NCBI GenBank assembly: GCA_031291615.1
Contig: JARLIS010000061.1
Span: 124,001-188,000 of the forward strand
Length of the DNA stretch: 64,000 bases
Reading direction: 5' to 3'
Source of the DNA: Parvibaculum sp.
Lineage (GTDB): Bacteria > Pseudomonadota > Alphaproteobacteria > Parvibaculales > Parvibaculaceae
Part shown: piece by piece, positions 1 through 12,149 of the stretch
Layout of the letters: every line of letters begins with the position of its first letter
How positions within the stretch are numbered: position 1 is the stretch's first letter
The notes under the pieces: generated by a model
What the model was told of the DNA's origin: nothing
The model's database searches: none
Seen by the model: the letters and a program-made list of their open reading frames with translations, nothing else
Position numbers and translations under genes: made by a program

Positions 1-1
1 G

Positions 2-2539
<2,538 letters not shown>

Positions 2540-2542
2540 CGT

Positions 2543-3151
2543 TCAGGCGCCGAGACCCCTTAACGCCAGCGTCAGGATCGTATCGACGATCTGATCGGCG
2601 CTCTCCCCGCCAAGGGCGGCGGGGAAAAAGCCCGAACGCGCCGGGCCGACAAAATTCTGGAAGATGACGCATTGGCCGACGAGCCAGAGCGCCGTCACCG
2701 TGACATCGGTCGCGGGCGTTTCGCGCGGCATGAAAGGCCGGACGGCAGCTTCCGCGAGGTCGAGATGCGACCTCACTTCCGCCTCATCCGCCCGCTCGAT
2801 AATGCCTGTCGGCGACAGCACTTCCCAGGCGACCAGCCGCTTGCGCTCTTCCTCGCTGGTATCGGCGCTGGAAGAGGGAATCATCGACCGGATGAAACCG
2901 CGCAGCCGCTCGATCGGGCCGTCCTTCGTCTCGGTCGCCTCGGCCGCCACCTCCCCGCTGCGCTGGCGGAACGAGGTCCGCATCACTTCGCGATAGAGGT
3001 CGTCCTTGCTGCGGAAGTGGTAATTGATCGAGGCGAGATTGGTATGGGCGCGCATGGCGATGTCGCGCACGGTCGCATTATGGAACCCGCGCTCGGCAAA
3101 CAGCCCGCGCGCCGCCTCGATCAGACGCTCTCTCGTATTCTGCGCCGTCAT
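2543..3151 (-). CDS. TetR/AcrR family transcriptional regulator
   Basis: A 202-residue repressor-type protein. Residues 1-60 form the TetR helix-turn-helix (RDIAMRAHTNLASINYHF followed by the RSKDDLY helix). The rest is helical, of the CecR/YbiH-like type, and would bind an unknown small ligand. It converges with gyrB (3 nt gap) and is divergent from the EF-hand gene. A palindrome lies 24 nt upstream of its start and could be its own operator. Its target genes cannot be read from the sequence; the EF-hand gene across the intergenic spacer is a possible target by position only. Confidence 0.9.
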   Translation of the reverse strand: MTAQNTRERLIEAARGLFAERGFHNATVRDIAMRAHTNLASINYHFRSKDDLYREVMRTSFRQRSGEVAAEATETKDGPIERLRGFIRSMIPSSSADTSEEERKRLVAWEVLSPTGIIERADEAEVRSHLDLAEAAVRPFMPRETPATDVTVTALWLVGQCVIFQNFVGPARSGFFPAALGGESADQIVDTILTLALRGLGA

Positions 3152-3175
3152 CTGCCTTGACCCCTACCGGCTCTG

Positions 3176-3187
3176 AAACGCCCGTTT
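3176..3187. promoter_or_regulatory. short palindrome, candidate TetR operator
   Basis: AAACG-CC-CGTTT is a perfect 5-bp inverted repeat between the divergent TetR and EF-hand genes. TetR regulators usually bind short palindromes next to their own gene. This is suggestive by position only. Confidence 0.35.
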
Positions 3188-3299
3188 GAAACGTCTCAGT
3201 GCGCGCTTTGCATGGCTCCTCCTCGGTTAACGGCATCAGGCCGTAACTCCGTCGTTCGGGCGTTCCGGGCGGCGGCTCTCAATAGCAAAGAGGCATTCC

Positions 3300-4229
3300 A
3301 TGCAAGTCACTGGAGCATCTGGCTATTCCTATCTGCAGCAGATGCAGCAGATGCAGCAATTGCAGCAAATGCAGCAATCTCTGTTCAGCAATGCGGGTAC
3401 GAATGGCAACGGTTCGGTTTCCCTCGACCAGTTCGAGGCTGCCGGATCGGCAACTTCTACCGGCTCGGCAAGTTCTGCCGGGCAATCTCAGATGGCGTCG
3501 TTGTTCAACAGCATCGACACCAACGGCGACGGGCAGGTGTCGCAGGGCGAACTCGGCTCCTACATCACCAACCTGTCCTCCGACACCCAGGCCCAGATGC
3601 TGCAATTCCAGCAGCAGCTCTTCGCCAAGGCGGACACGAACGGCGACGGCAGCATCTCGCTTGCCGAATTCGAAGGCCAGCCGTCGACCGGCTCGACTTC
3701 GACCGGCAGTTCCGCGACGTCGGCCTCCGATGCCGCTGCGGCCGCCCTCTTCAACAAGATCGACACCAATGGCGACGGTAAGATCACTCAGAGCGAGTTG
3801 AGCGCATATATGTCGTCGACCGAGGCCCAGAATGCCGGCAGCACCTCCAGTGCTTCGGGCAGTGCTGAAACCCCGGGCGCCGGCGCCGTTCACGGCCACC
3901 ATCACCACCACCATGGTGGCGGCGGCGGAAAATCGCTGGCCGACTTGCTCCTGTCGGATACCTCGTCGACGAGTTCCGGCTCCGGCACGACCACGGCAAC
4001 CGGAACGGGCTCGACGACGGCCACAGCCGCCAGCCTGCTCGATCCGACTTCAACCGGCACCGCTGCGGCCGGCGCCACCTCGACCGGGACGGCCTCGACG
4101 GCCGCCACGTCCGCGACGAGCACCCAGGCCAATTTCAGCCAGCAGATTGCAAACTACATGCAGCAGATGCTGTCGGGTCTGGTCGATCAGACGCAGAACA
4201 GCACGAGCGGCGTCAATCTCCTCGCCTGA
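3300..4229 (+). CDS. EF-hand calcium-binding protein, low complexity, His tract
   Basis: A 309-residue protein with three canonical EF-hand loops (DTNGDGxxSxxE type at residues 73-84, 112-123 and 155-166) and one degenerate loop at 33-44, where position 1 is Gly and position 12 Gln. The N-terminus is a Gln/Met-rich repeat (LQQMQQMQQLQQMQQ). The middle holds a His run (H198, H200-H205) followed by poly-Gly, and the C-terminal third is Ser/Thr/Gly/Ala-rich, ending in a helix beginning around SQQIANYMQQML. No classical signal peptide is visible. The start ATG has AAAGAGG upstream. Calcium binding is expected from the loops; metal binding by the His tract is inference. Cellular role unknown; export by a non-Sec route is possible given the Gly/Ser/Thr-rich tail, but no secretion motif is proven. 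Confidence 0.85.
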   Translation: MQVTGASGYSYLQQMQQMQQLQQMQQSLFSNAGTNGNGSVSLDQFEAAGSATSTGSASSAGQSQMASLFNSIDTNGDGQVSQGELGSYITNLSSDTQAQMLQFQQQLFAKADTNGDGSISLAEFEGQPSTGSTSTGSSATSASDAAAAALFNKIDTNGDGKITQSELSAYMSSTEAQNAGSTSSASGSAETPGAGAVHGHHHHHHGGGGGKSLADLLLSDTSSTSSGSGTTTATGTGSTTATAASLLDPTSTGTAAAGATSTGTASTAATSATSTQANFSQQIANYMQQMLSGLVDQTQNSTSGVNLLA

Positions 4230-4254
4230 GGTCTTTCGCCCGCGCCTGAAGGCA

Positions 4255-4277
4255 GGGAAGAACAGGAAGTTCTTCCC
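4255..4277 (+). terminator. hairpin terminator-like after EF-hand gene
   Basis: GGGAAGAAC and GTTCTTCCC form a perfect 9-bp stem with a 5-nt loop, followed by CCCTTTC. The U-tract is weak, so efficiency is uncertain. The remaining 180 nt up to the penicillin-binding protein gene hold only a weak promoter-like TTGTTC-17-TAAACC at 4337-4365. Confidence 0.5.
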
Positions 4278-4461
4278 CCCTTTCAAACAGTCCCAGCCGC
4301 AAGGGCGAAACGTCGCGCCGTTCGATCCGGCGGCATTTGTTCACCACTCGTTAACCCTGTAAACCTAGCTTCGGACGCATCGGCCGGGCGCCTCTTTTCG
4401 CACCCCGAATGTTGCGTTGAAACCGCGCTTGGCAGGCTCGCATTCAGGCTCCCGCACCGTC

Positions 4462-6834
4462 ATGGCATCTCGAAGAGACAGTTTTGGCGGCGGACCCGAC
4501 GAGGGGCATGGCGAATGGACGACGCGCCGCATAGGCGGAAGGTCCGTGCGCCTCGGCGTCGACGTCAATGCGTCGGCGGAGTCCGGCCCCCGCAAGGCGG
4601 GGAAAAAGCCGCTCTCCCGGCTCTTTGCGCAAGGCGGACCCAAGAAATCCAAACCGAAGCCTAAACCCGCCAAAAAGAAATCCGCCCCCGGGCGCATCGT
4701 GCTGCGCGCCGATGCGGCGAGCCGCTCGGTGCCGATGCTGTCCTCTCTCGCTGCCGGCAATGGCCGCGACGATCGCGACGACGACGAGCCGAAACCCGCC
4801 AGAGCGCCGAAGCCCAAGCAGGCGCGCGGTGCGCGGGCCTCCCGCCGCAAACCGTCTAAGCCCCTTCTGCCAATCGGCAACATCCTGCGCGGCGCCGTCT
4901 ACTGGACGACCATCCTCGGCCTCTGGCTCGCCATCGCCATCGGCGGACTTCTCTTCTATTACGCCATGTCGCTGCCGGACACGTCAGGCCTCTGGGACGT
5001 CGCGCACACGCCCTCGCTTTCCATCGTCGCCGCCGATGGCGAGACGCTGAGCCATCGCGGCGATCTTCTGGGTGGCCGCGTCGCGCTCGCCGACATTCCG
5101 GCCTTTGTGCCCGAAGCCGTCATCGCGACGGAAGACCAACGCTTTTATTACCACTTCGGCGTCGACCCCATCGGGCTGGCGCGCGCGGCCTATGAGAATT
5201 TCCGGGCAGGGTCCGTGGTGCAGGGCGGATCGACCATCACCCAGCAATTGGCCAAGAACGTGTTCCTGACGCCGGACCGCACCGTCAGCCGCAAGATTCA
5301 GGAAATGCTGCTCGCCATCTGGCTTGAAGCGCGCTACTCGAAGGAACAGATCCTCACGCTCTATCTCAACCGCGTCTATTTCGGCGGCGGCGCCTATGGC
5401 GTCGAAGGCGCGTCGGAACGCTTCTTCAAGAAAAGCGCGCATGACTTGACGCTGCCCGAAGCCGCCATGCTTGCCGGCCTGCTGAAGGCGCCCTCGCATT
5501 ATTCGCCGACCAACGACATCGACATTGCGCGCAGCCGCGCCGGCGTCGTCCTCGACAACATGGTGCGCGAGGGCTACATCACGCCGGCCGAAGCGCGGGA
5601 CGCATCGCTCCGCCCCGCCTCCCTCGAAGGCTATTCGGCCTCGGGCTCCATCAATTATTTCGTCGACTGGATCGCGAATTCGGTGCCTGACTTCGCAGGC
5701 CAGCCCTCGACCGACGTCGTCGTCCGCACCACCATCGACCCGGCCATGCAGCGCATCGCCGAAGACGTCGTGGCGCAGGCCCTCGCCGTCGAAGGTCCGA
5801 AGGTCGGCGCCACGCAGGCCGCTCTCGTCGCCATGACGCCGGACGGCGCCGTGCGCGCCATGGTCGGCGGCCGCTCCTATGCGCAAAGCCAGTTCAATCG
5901 CGCGGTTCAGGCGCTCCGGCAGCCGGGCTCCGCCTTCAAGCCCATCGTCTATCTGACCGCGATGGAACATGGCCTGACGCCCGACACCATCCGCACCGAC
6001 CGCCCCATTTCTTATGGCGGCTGGGCGCCCGCGAATTATTCGGGACGCTTCGAGGGGCAGATGAACCTCTCGCGCGCGCTCGCGGAATCCGTCAACACGG
6101 TCGCGGTGCAGGTGGCGCAGGAAGTCGGCATCCGCAATGTGATCCGCACCGCGCACCGCCTCGGCATTCAGGAAACGCTGCCGGCGAACCTCTCGCTCGC
6201 GCTCGGCACCTGCGACATCAATCTTCTGGAATTGACCGCAGCCTATGCGGCCTTCGCCAATGGCGGCTACGGCGTCATTCCGCACGGCATCGACGAAGTG
6301 AAGTCGCGCGACGGCAATGAGCTTTATCGCCGCGAGGGCTCGGGCCTCGGGCCGGTGATGAGCGCAACCGCGCTTGCCGAAATGAATTACATGCTGAAGG
6401 GCGTGATGGCGAACGGCACCGGCCGCAAGGCGGCGCTCGCCGACCGGCCGTCCGCCGGCAAAACCGGCACCAGCCAGGATTTCCGCGATGCCTGGTTCGT
6501 CGGCTACACGTCCGGCCTCGTCGTCGGCATCTGGGTCGGCAACGACAATCGCGCGCCGATGAAAAAGGTGACGGGCGGCGGTCTGCCGGCAACCATCTGG
6601 CACGACTTCATGGTCCGCGCCACGGCCAACATGCCGGTCGCCGATCTGCCCGGCGCCTGGCCGGCGCAGGGCAGCATCGCAGCCTCGGCGCCCGCATCGG
6701 AAGATCAGCCGACGGATAATCCGGACCGCAAGCGAGACTGGGAAGAGCCGGGCTTCTTCGACCGTCTCTTCGGAACCTCCTCACCCAGCCAGCCTTCGGC
6801 GCTCGCCCCCGGCCATCAAGGCACGACCCGCTAG
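4462..6834 (+). CDS. class A penicillin-binding protein, PBP1A type
   Basis: Bifunctional peptidoglycan glycosyltransferase/transpeptidase of the inner membrane, facing the periplasm. With the ATG at 4462 it is 790 residues: a basic, Lys/Pro/Ala-rich cytoplasmic tail of about 130 residues, one transmembrane segment ([20 protein letters not shown]), the GT51 domain ([15 protein letters not shown] with the catalytic Glu, then [12 protein letters not shown]) and a transpeptidase domain with SAFK (nucleophile S490), SVN and KTGT (667-670). An upstream in-frame TTG at 4417 would add 15 residues; the ATG is preferred although its ribosome site is poor. The long basic tail is typical of alphaproteobacterial members. 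Its 3' end overlaps the convergent peptidase gene by 4 nt. Confidence 0.95.
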   Translation: MASRRDSFGGGPDEGHGEWTTRRIGGRSVRLGVDVNASAESGPRKAGKKPLSRLFAQGGPKKSKPKPKPAKKKSAPGRIVLRADAASRSVPMLSSLAAGNGRDDRDDDEPKPARAPKPKQARGARASRRKPSKPLLPIGNILRGAVYWTTILGLWLAIAIGGLLFYYAMSLPDTSGLWDVAHTPSLSIVAADGETLSHRGDLLGGRVALADIPAFVPEAVIATEDQRFYYHFGVDPIGLARAAYENFRAGSVVQGGSTITQQLAKNVFLTPDRTVSRKIQEMLLAIWLEARYSKEQILTLYLNRVYFGGGAYGVEGASERFFKKSAHDLTLPEAAMLAGLLKAPSHYSPTNDIDIARSRAGVVLDNMVREGYITPAEARDASLRPASLEGYSASGSINYFVDWIANSVPDFAGQPSTDVVVRTTIDPAMQRIAEDVVAQALAVEGPKVGATQAALVAMTPDGAVRAMVGGRSYAQSQFNRAVQALRQPGSAFKPIVYLTAMEHGLTPDTIRTDRPISYGGWAPANYSGRFEGQMNLSRALAESVNTVAVQVAQEVGIRNVIRTAHRLGIQETLPANLSLALGTCDINLLELTAAYAAFANGGYGVIPHGIDEVKSRDGNELYRREGSGLGPVMSATALAEMNYMLKGVMANGTGRKAALADRPSAGKTGTSQDFRDAWFVGYTSGLVVGIWVGNDNRAPMKKVTGGGLPATIWHDFMVRATANMPVADLPGAWPAQGSIAASAPASEDQPTDNPDRKRDWEEPGFFDRLFGTSSPSQPSALAPGHQGTTR

Positions 6835-7628
6835 GCGTCGGGCCCGTCGAAGGGTGCGATACCGTAGCGATGGAGGCCCGGTCCATGGATTTCGAGCCAG
6901 GTCTTGGCCGGCTCGAAATTGGGAATCGCCTCGCGCACGAGGTTCCAGAAACGCGGCCCGTGATTCATGTGCCTGAGATGCGCGACTTCATGCGCGGCGA
7001 CATATTCGAGCACATGCGGCGGCGCCATGATGAGCCGCCATGAAAAGGAAAGCGCCCGCGTCGGCGAGCAGGATCCCCAGCGGCTGGTCTGGTCGCGCAT
7101 GGTGATGCGCGAGGGCCGGACGCCGAATGCTTCGGCATAGGCAAGCGCGCGTTCGTTGAGTTCGGCCCGCGCCTGGGCGCGCAGCCAGTCGGCGACGCGC
7201 CGTTGCAGGAAGGAGGCATGGCCCGTCACACGGATTTCGGGCAGGCCGCCCGTCTCCGCCGACCGGACGCGCCAGACGGGACCCCGCTCCGCTTCCGCGC
7301 CCAGCGCTTCGGCGCGCCTTGTGCCGACATGGCGAATAATGTGTTCGCGCCCCCGGAAGGGAATATGCGCGCCGTTCTTGAACGGCACCGGCGGCGGCAC
7401 CTGCTCCAGCCGCTCGGCGATCCATTCGCGCTGCTCATGGGCAAACAGCAGCGCCTGCGCCATGCCGCGCCGCGAGGGCGACGTCACCTGCACCGAGCCT
7501 GCCGCCAGATCGACGCGAACGATGATGCGTCTGGCGCGCGGATTATGCGTCGCGGTGACGGGAACCGTGCGCCCGTCAATGTCGAGATAGTCGATGTGGA
7601 GCGAGATGGGCTTTGCGCGCTTGGGCAT
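6831..7628 (-). CDS. M48/YgjP-type zinc metallopeptidase (DUF45 family)
   Basis: A 265-residue protein of the YgjP/SprT-like group. The zinc site is HEVAH at residues 213-217, followed by the conserved [11 protein letters not shown] where the third ligand is expected. Upstream, [10 protein letters not shown] and [11 protein letters not shown] are signature blocks of the family. No signal peptide or membrane segment, so it is cytoplasmic. The substrate is not known; some members are annotated as nucleotide pyrophosphatases or SprT-like proteases, and the sequence does not decide. The 238 nt upstream of its start hold a G-rich run on the plus strand (7723-7739) but no gene. Confidence 0.85.
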   Translation of the reverse strand: MPKRAKPISLHIDYLDIDGRTVPVTATHNPRARRIIVRVDLAAGSVQVTSPSRRGMAQALLFAHEQREWIAERLEQVPPPVPFKNGAHIPFRGREHIIRHVGTRRAEALGAEAERGPVWRVRSAETGGLPEIRVTGHASFLQRRVADWLRAQARAELNERALAYAEAFGVRPSRITMRDQTSRWGSCSPTRALSFSWRLIMAPPHVLEYVAAHEVAHLRHMNHGPRFWNLVREAIPNFEPAKTWLEIHGPGLHRYGIAPFDGPDA

Positions 7629-7866
7629 GGATGGCGAACTCTTTCACCGATCTGAGACGCGAAACGGCGCCCGCCGGGTGGCGAACGCCGAGGTGACCGT
7701 CCTGTTCCCCCGGCCTGTTTTGGGGGCGCGGGGGCGGGGACGAATCGCAAATAGAATGACACGAAACTTCGTCGTCTTCTCTGCCGATCATCGACGCCGA
7801 AAAGAGAATAGTGCCTGTGTCACCGGCGCGCATCGCCCCTGCCGCCTTCGCGGGGAGGCCGTCGCC

Positions 7867-9126
7867 TCAGGCCCGCTTCGCCTGTTTCGCCATGAAGGCG
7901 CGCACCCGGGGCGCGATCTCGTCGCGCCAGCGCGTGCCGTTGAAGACGCCGTAATGGCCGACGCCCGGCTGTTCCCAATGTTCATGCATCCCGGCCGGCA
8001 GCGCGCTTGCCAGCTCATGGGCGGCCCTGGTCTGGCCAACGCCCGAAATATCGTCCTTCTCGCCTTCGACCGTCATCAGCGCCGTCCGCGTGATGGCCTC
8101 CGGCCGGACCGGCCGGCCCCTATGCGTAAGCTCGCCCTTGGGCAGCGCATGGCGCACGAAAACGAGATCGACGGTCTGGAGATAGAATTCGGCGGTCATA
8201 TCCATGACCGACAGATATTCGTCATAGAACTCGCGATGCTTCTGGGCGCTGTCACCGTCGCCCTCGACCATGTGGTCGAAATAGCTCCAATGCGCGTCCA
8301 CATGCCGGTCGAGGTTCATGGCCATGAAGCCGGAAAGCTGGACGAAGCCCGGATAGACCCGGCGCAGAAAGCCCGGATGCGGAAAGGGGACCGTGGTGAT
8401 GACGTTGCGCTCGTACCATTCGGTCCCGCGCTCGGTCGCAAGCCGGTTGACCTCGGTCGGGCTCTTGCGCGTGTCGATCGGCCCGCCCATCAGCGTCATG
8501 CTCAGGGGGGCAAGCGGATCGCCCCTCTCGTTCATGATGGCGACGGCGGCGAAGACGGGAACCGAAGGCTGGCAGACCGCGAGCACATGCAGCTCCGGTC
8601 CAAGCGCATGTGCCATGTCGATCACATGGTCGACATAGTCTTCGAGATCGAAGCTGCCCTTGGAGAGCGGCACCTGGCGGGCATCCGCCCAGTCGGTGAT
8701 ATAGACCTCGGCATGGGGCAGCATCGCCTCGACCGTGCCCCGAAGCAGCGTCGCATAATGGCCGGAGAGCGGCGCGACGATCAGGAGCTTCGGCTGCTCG
8801 AGCCCGCCCTCGATCACCTTCAGCGCCGATTGCTCGCGCTCGAAATGGATGATCCGGCAGAAGGGGCGCTCCCAGACGACGCGTTCGACGACCGGCACCG
8901 GCTTGCCTTCGATCTCGGTTTCATGAAGGCCGAACTTCGGCTTGCCATAACGCCGGGTCACGCTTTCGAAAAGATCGAACGCCGCCGCCGCCGTCTTGGC
9001 CGTCAGCGTTTCGGCAAATGGGTTGAGCGGATGGCGCAGCCACCAAAGGTTGGCTTCCGCCGCCGCCCGGAAGGGCGCTACCGCAGCGTGATTGAATTCA
9101 TAGAACTGATAGAGCGCGCTACCCAT
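7867..9126 (-). CDS. phaZ: intracellular polyhydroxyalkanoate depolymerase
   Basis: Mobilises stored polyhydroxybutyrate granules to hydroxyacids. The 419-residue protein has no signal peptide, matches the intracellular PhaZ type in length, and carries VLAVCQPSVP with C185 in place of the Ser of a lipase box, as in the Ralstonia intracellular depolymerase, which uses a Cys nucleophile. Other family blocks are LLIVAPLSGHYATLLRGTV near residues 114-132, VYITDWADAR at 141-150 and the C-terminal PGVGHYGVFNGTRW with the catalytic His. It is transcribed after leuA but separated by a strong terminator, so it likely has its own promoter. Its start at 9126 has an AGGTG ribosome site. It implies that the organism accumulates PHA. 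Confidence 0.93.
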   Translation of the reverse strand: MGSALYQFYEFNHAAVAPFRAAAEANLWWLRHPLNPFAETLTAKTAAAAFDLFESVTRRYGKPKFGLHETEIEGKPVPVVERVVWERPFCRIIHFEREQSALKVIEGGLEQPKLLIVAPLSGHYATLLRGTVEAMLPHAEVYITDWADARQVPLSKGSFDLEDYVDHVIDMAHALGPELHVLAVCQPSVPVFAAVAIMNERGDPLAPLSMTLMGGPIDTRKSPTEVNRLATERGTEWYERNVITTVPFPHPGFLRRVYPGFVQLSGFMAMNLDRHVDAHWSYFDHMVEGDGDSAQKHREFYDEYLSVMDMTAEFYLQTVDLVFVRHALPKGELTHRGRPVRPEAITRTALMTVEGEKDDISGVGQTRAAHELASALPAGMHEHWEQPGVGHYGVFNGTRWRDEIAPRVRAFMAKQAKRA

Positions 9127-9240
9127 GCATCACCTGTCATAGGGTGTGTTGCGGTGCAGCATAATATAGGAGCGCGCGAGGCGGCCTCCAAGCACTTCCT
9201 CGCAGTTTCATCTATTTGGTTAAGTATTTGTTTTAAAAAT

Positions 9241-9273
9241 AAAAATCCGGGGGAACCCAAGGGCTCCCCCGGA
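9241..9273 (-). terminator. rho-independent terminator of leuA
   Basis: On the minus strand a 9-bp stem TCCGGGGGA / TCCCCCGGA with an 11-nt internal loop region is followed by TTTTTATTTTT. It sits 15 nt past the leuA stop codon. Confidence 0.9.
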
Positions 9274-9288
9274 CCTGAAAGCCTGGCC

Positions 9289-10977
9289 TTAGCGGCCGCC
9301 GAAACGCGCCTTTTGCTCCGCCGGAGCATGACGCCGGGCGGCCCTGTTGGCGCCGCTCAGGATCGCCTTGAAGGAGGCGGTGATGATATTCGGGTCGATG
9401 CCGACGCCGTAGATGTCGCCGGGCACGCCGCCCTCCGCCACCTCGACATAGGCGACCGCGCGCGCATCGGCGCCCGAGCCGAGCGAATGCTCGTCGTAAT
9501 GCCGCACCTGAACGGGGAGCGCGAGCGCCGTCATCAGCGCGTCGATCGGTCCGTTGCCGAGGCCCGTCAGCGTCTCCTCGACGCCGAAGCGGCGTACACG
9601 GAGCTTGACGCCCTGCTTGCCGCCTTCGTCGAAGAGGGTATGGCTCAGATATTCGAGCGGTTCCTTGACGGTCAGATACTCGGCTTCGAAGATCCGCCAG
9701 ATGTCGGCCGCCGACACTTCCTTGCCGGTGTCGTCCGTCACCTTCTGGACGGCGGCGGAGAACTCGACCTGGAGCCGGCGCGGCATCACGAGCCCGTATT
9801 CCGCTTCGAGAAGATAGGAAATGCCGCCTTTGCCGGACTGGCTGTTGACGCGGATGATGGATTCATACGTGCGCCCCAGATCGGCCGGATCGACCGGCAG
9901 ATAAGGCACCTCCCATATGTCGCCGTCCTTGCGCGCGGCGAGGCCTTTCTTGATCGCATCCTGATGCGAGCCCGAAAAAGCCGTGAAGACGAGATCGCCG
10001 ACATAAGGGTGGCGGGGATGCGTCGGCAGCTGCGTGCAATATTCCACGGTGCGCGCCATCTCGTTGATCTGCGAGAAATCGAGCCCCGGATCGATGCCCT
10101 GCGAATAGAGGTTGAGCGCCAGCGTCACGAGATCGACATTGCCGGTCCGCTCGCCATTCGAGAGCAGGCAGCCTTCGATGCGGTCGGCGCCCGCCATGAA
10201 GCCGAGCTCGGCGGCGGCCACAGCCGTGCCGCGGTCGTTATGCGGATGCAGGCTCAATATAATGCCGTCGCGCCGCTTCAGGTTCCGGTGCATCCATTCG
10301 ATCTGGTCGGCATAGATGTTCGGCGTCGCCATTTCGACGGTGGCGGGCAGATTGATGATGACCTTGCGCTCCGGATTCGCGTCCCAGATTTCCGTCACCG
10401 CATCGACGACTTCCTTGGCGAATTCGAGTTCGGTGCCGGAGAAGACTTCGGGGCTGTACTGGAACGTCCAGTTCGTTTCCGGCTGCTTTTGCGCCAGTTC
10501 CTTGATCTGGCGCGCGCTTTCGGTCGCAATGGCCTTCACGCCCTGCTTGCCCTGATGGAACACGATCTCGCGGAAATTGGGCGCGGTCGCATTGTAAAAA
10601 TGCAGGATCGCGTTCTTCGAGCCGCGCAGGGAGTCCATCGTGCGTTCAATGAGTTCGGGACGCGCCTGGGTCAGCACCTCGATGTGAACGTCGTCCGGCA
10701 CCAAGCCCTCTTCGATCAGCTTGCGGATGAAACCGAAATCCGTTTCCGACGCGGCGGGAAATCCGGCTTCGATATGCTTGAAGCCGATCTTCACCAGCAT
10801 GTCCCACATGCGGAGCTTGCGGTCGGCATTCATCGGCTCGAAGAGCGACTGGTTGCCGTCGCGCAGGTCGGTGCTCATCCAGATCGGCGGCTGGGTGATG
10901 ACTTTGTTCGGCCACTGCCGGTCGGGCAGGTTGATGGGGGGAAAGGCCCTGTATTTGGTCGACGGGTTCTTCAACAT
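9289..10977 (-). CDS. leuA: 2-isopropylmalate synthase (LeuA type 2)
   Basis: First committed step of leucine synthesis: condenses acetyl-CoA with 2-oxoisovalerate. The 562-residue protein has the TIM-barrel entry motif [11 protein letters not shown] (metal-binding Asp), the [11 protein letters not shown] metal His motif, [11 protein letters not shown], and a C-terminal LeuA allosteric domain ending in [20 protein letters not shown]. This is the longer LeuA-2 (yeast-like) form common in alphaproteobacteria. The start at 10977 is chosen because AGGAGA lies 8 nt upstream; an in-frame extension to 11049 has no such site. A Leu-rich leader peptide and hairpin upstream indicate attenuation by leucyl-tRNA supply. 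Confidence 0.97.
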   Translation of the reverse strand: MLKNPSTKYRAFPPINLPDRQWPNKVITQPPIWMSTDLRDGNQSLFEPMNADRKLRMWDMLVKIGFKHIEAGFPAASETDFGFIRKLIEEGLVPDDVHIEVLTQARPELIERTMDSLRGSKNAILHFYNATAPNFREIVFHQGKQGVKAIATESARQIKELAQKQPETNWTFQYSPEVFSGTELEFAKEVVDAVTEIWDANPERKVIINLPATVEMATPNIYADQIEWMHRNLKRRDGIILSLHPHNDRGTAVAAAELGFMAGADRIEGCLLSNGERTGNVDLVTLALNLYSQGIDPGLDFSQINEMARTVEYCTQLPTHPRHPYVGDLVFTAFSGSHQDAIKKGLAARKDGDIWEVPYLPVDPADLGRTYESIIRVNSQSGKGGISYLLEAEYGLVMPRRLQVEFSAAVQKVTDDTGKEVSAADIWRIFEAEYLTVKEPLEYLSHTLFDEGGKQGVKLRVRRFGVEETLTGLGNGPIDALMTALALPVQVRHYDEHSLGSGADARAVAYVEVAEGGVPGDIYGVGIDPNIITASFKAILSGANRAARRHAPAEQKARFGGR

Positions 10978-11032
10978 GAAATCTGTCTCCTGAATGATGT
11001 GCATGTGGCGGAGACGTGTCTCTGAAACACGG

Positions 11033-11069
11033 GGCTGCCGGACTGCCACGGGCGCGAGGTCCGGCAGCC
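11033..11069 (-). promoter_or_regulatory. leuA attenuator-type hairpin
   Basis: GGCTGCCGGAC and GTCCGGCAGCC form a perfect 11-bp stem with a 15-nt loop, located between the leu leader peptide and leuA. It is the strongest hairpin in the leader and the natural candidate for the attenuator stem, though the following sequence (CCGTGTTTCAG) has only a short U-run. A second smaller hairpin, GCGAAG-AAA-CTTCGC, lies nearer the leader peptide (around 11138-11152). Confidence 0.6.
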
Positions 11070-11211
11070 GGTTTTAAGTCGCAGCACTTTGGAAAATACG
11101 CTTTTCATTTTGCGGTCACTTCGGACAGGCGCCCATTGCGAAGTTTCTTCGCGGGTGGCGCGGCGGGCATGAAACGGGTGGTTCCGGGTGAGGTAGATCA
11201 ATGTTCTGCGC

Positions 11212-11283
11212 TCAGGCGCAGAGGAGCCCGAGCTCAAGTTTGAGCTTGCGAAGAAGCGCAAGAGTGGCGGCTTTCTGATCCAT
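11212..11283 (-). CDS. leuL: leucine-rich leader peptide of leuA
   Basis: A 23-codon reading frame starting ATG at 11283 and ending TGA at 11212. Eight of its 23 residues are leucine, including LALLRKLKLELGLL; this is the hallmark of ribosome-mediated attenuation of leucine genes. It lies 234 nt upstream of leuA, with hairpins between. A promoter (TTGACG-17-TATTTT) ends only 6 nt before the ATG, so transcription should begin at or within a base of the start codon and the leader would be translated without a 5' leader, as is known for the trpL leader of Sinorhizobium. The frame itself is seen directly; the mechanism is inferred from known leu/trp attenuators. Confidence 0.8.
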   Translation of the reverse strand: MDQKAATLALLRKLKLELGLLCA

Positions 11284-11289
11284 GGCGCG

Positions 11290-11318
11290 AAAATAGAGAG
11301 ACGCCGGGAAGGCGTCAA
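11290..11318 (-). promoter_or_regulatory. promoter of leuL-leuA
   Basis: Minus-strand -35 TTGACG (11313-11318), 17-nt spacer, -10 TATTTT (11290-11295). It is close to the sigma-70 consensus and positioned so that the start point falls at the leader ATG. Confidence 0.7.
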
Positions 11319-11382
11319 GTTTATCGCGCGCGAAAGATCATATAGGCCAATGCTGCTTCCCTATCGGCCGGGTGCCTCCGCG

Positions 11383-12009
11383 TCAGAAAAACGAGGCGAT
11401 CTTCGCCGCCATTTCGTCCGGCCCCGTCGCCGGCGGAAAGAAGGCGAGGAAGCCGCCATCGGGCCCCATCAGATAGACGATCGAGGAATGGTCCATCGAA
11501 TAGTCGGCTGCGTTCTGCTCGTCCTTAACCTTTTCATAAAAGACCCGATAGGCCTTGGCTATGGCTGCCGTCTGCGCCGCCGTGCCGGTAAGGCCGATCA
11601 GGCGCGGATCGAACTGCTTCACATACTGGGCGAGCACGGCCGGCGTGTCGCGATCGGGATCGATGGTCACGAAGATCGGCTGCACCTTCTCGGCCTTCGC
11701 GCCGAGCTTCTGCATCGCGCCCGCCATCACCTGAAGCTCGGTCGGGCAGACGTCCGGGCAGAAGGTGAAGCCGAAGTAGATCAGCATGTAGCGGCCGCGA
11801 AACGTCTGGTCGGTCACCGGCTTGCCGTTCTGGTCGGTCATCGCGAAGGGTCCGCCCACCAGCGGCTTTCCCGTGCCCTGCGCCTGGCCGGCCTCGCCCG
11901 AGGCCCCCTTGTTGACGGCAAGGCCGTCGCCCGAACGCCAGAGCCATACCGCCGCCACAATGGCCAGAGCAAATGCAGCAACGAGGGCGATGGTGCGGAT
12001 TGGCGTCAT
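11383..12009 (-). CDS. SCO1/SenC family copper chaperone
   Basis: Membrane-anchored periplasmic thioredoxin-fold protein that delivers copper to cytochrome c oxidase. Of its 208 residues, 6-24 form the anchor (TIALVAAFALAIVAAVWLW), followed by the copper-binding FCPDVCP motif (C84, C88) and the downstream His in YSMDHSS. Length and motif spacing fit the family. GAAGGAGA upstream supports the ATG at 12009. In Rhodobacter capsulatus a homologous gene (senC) sits with the regA/regB redox genes; here RegB and RegA start 2-3.5 kb away, which looks like a loosened version of that cluster. Confidence 0.93.
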   Translation of the reverse strand: MTPIRTIALVAAFALAIVAAVWLWRSGDGLAVNKGASGEAGQAQGTGKPLVGGPFAMTDQNGKPVTDQTFRGRYMLIYFGFTFCPDVCPTELQVMAGAMQKLGAKAEKVQPIFVTIDPDRDTPAVLAQYVKQFDPRLIGLTGTAAQTAAIAKAYRVFYEKVKDEQNAADYSMDHSSIVYLMGPDGGFLAFFPPATGPDEMAAKIASFF

Positions 12010-12149
12010 GCTGTCTCTATCTCCTTCAGGCGCCCGCCCGTCTTGTGCTGACTTGCCGGGGCGGCCTATAGAATTGGCTGTGCCAGGTAGGATGACGGGT
12101 TTCGTGCTGAAAACCGTTAAAACACACTACAGGCTTGAGGGGAAACCTG

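Noticed and set aside
4417..4461. TTG start for the penicillin-binding protein
   Set aside because: Adds 15 residues without a better ribosome site; the ATG at 4462 is simpler, though not proven.
9148..9162. PhaR binding site before phaZ (CTGCACCGCAA)
   Set aside because: Only a partial match to CTGC-N3-GCAG; too weak to report as a feature.
7594..11025. A 1143-codon open frame on the plus strand, and similar very long frames opposite regB, regA-mmcB, the di-iron gene and others
   Set aside because: They lie antisense to recognised genes (phaZ, leuA and so on), and their translations are Arg/Ala-rich with no recognisable motif; in high-GC genomes codon bias leaves the opposite strand open.
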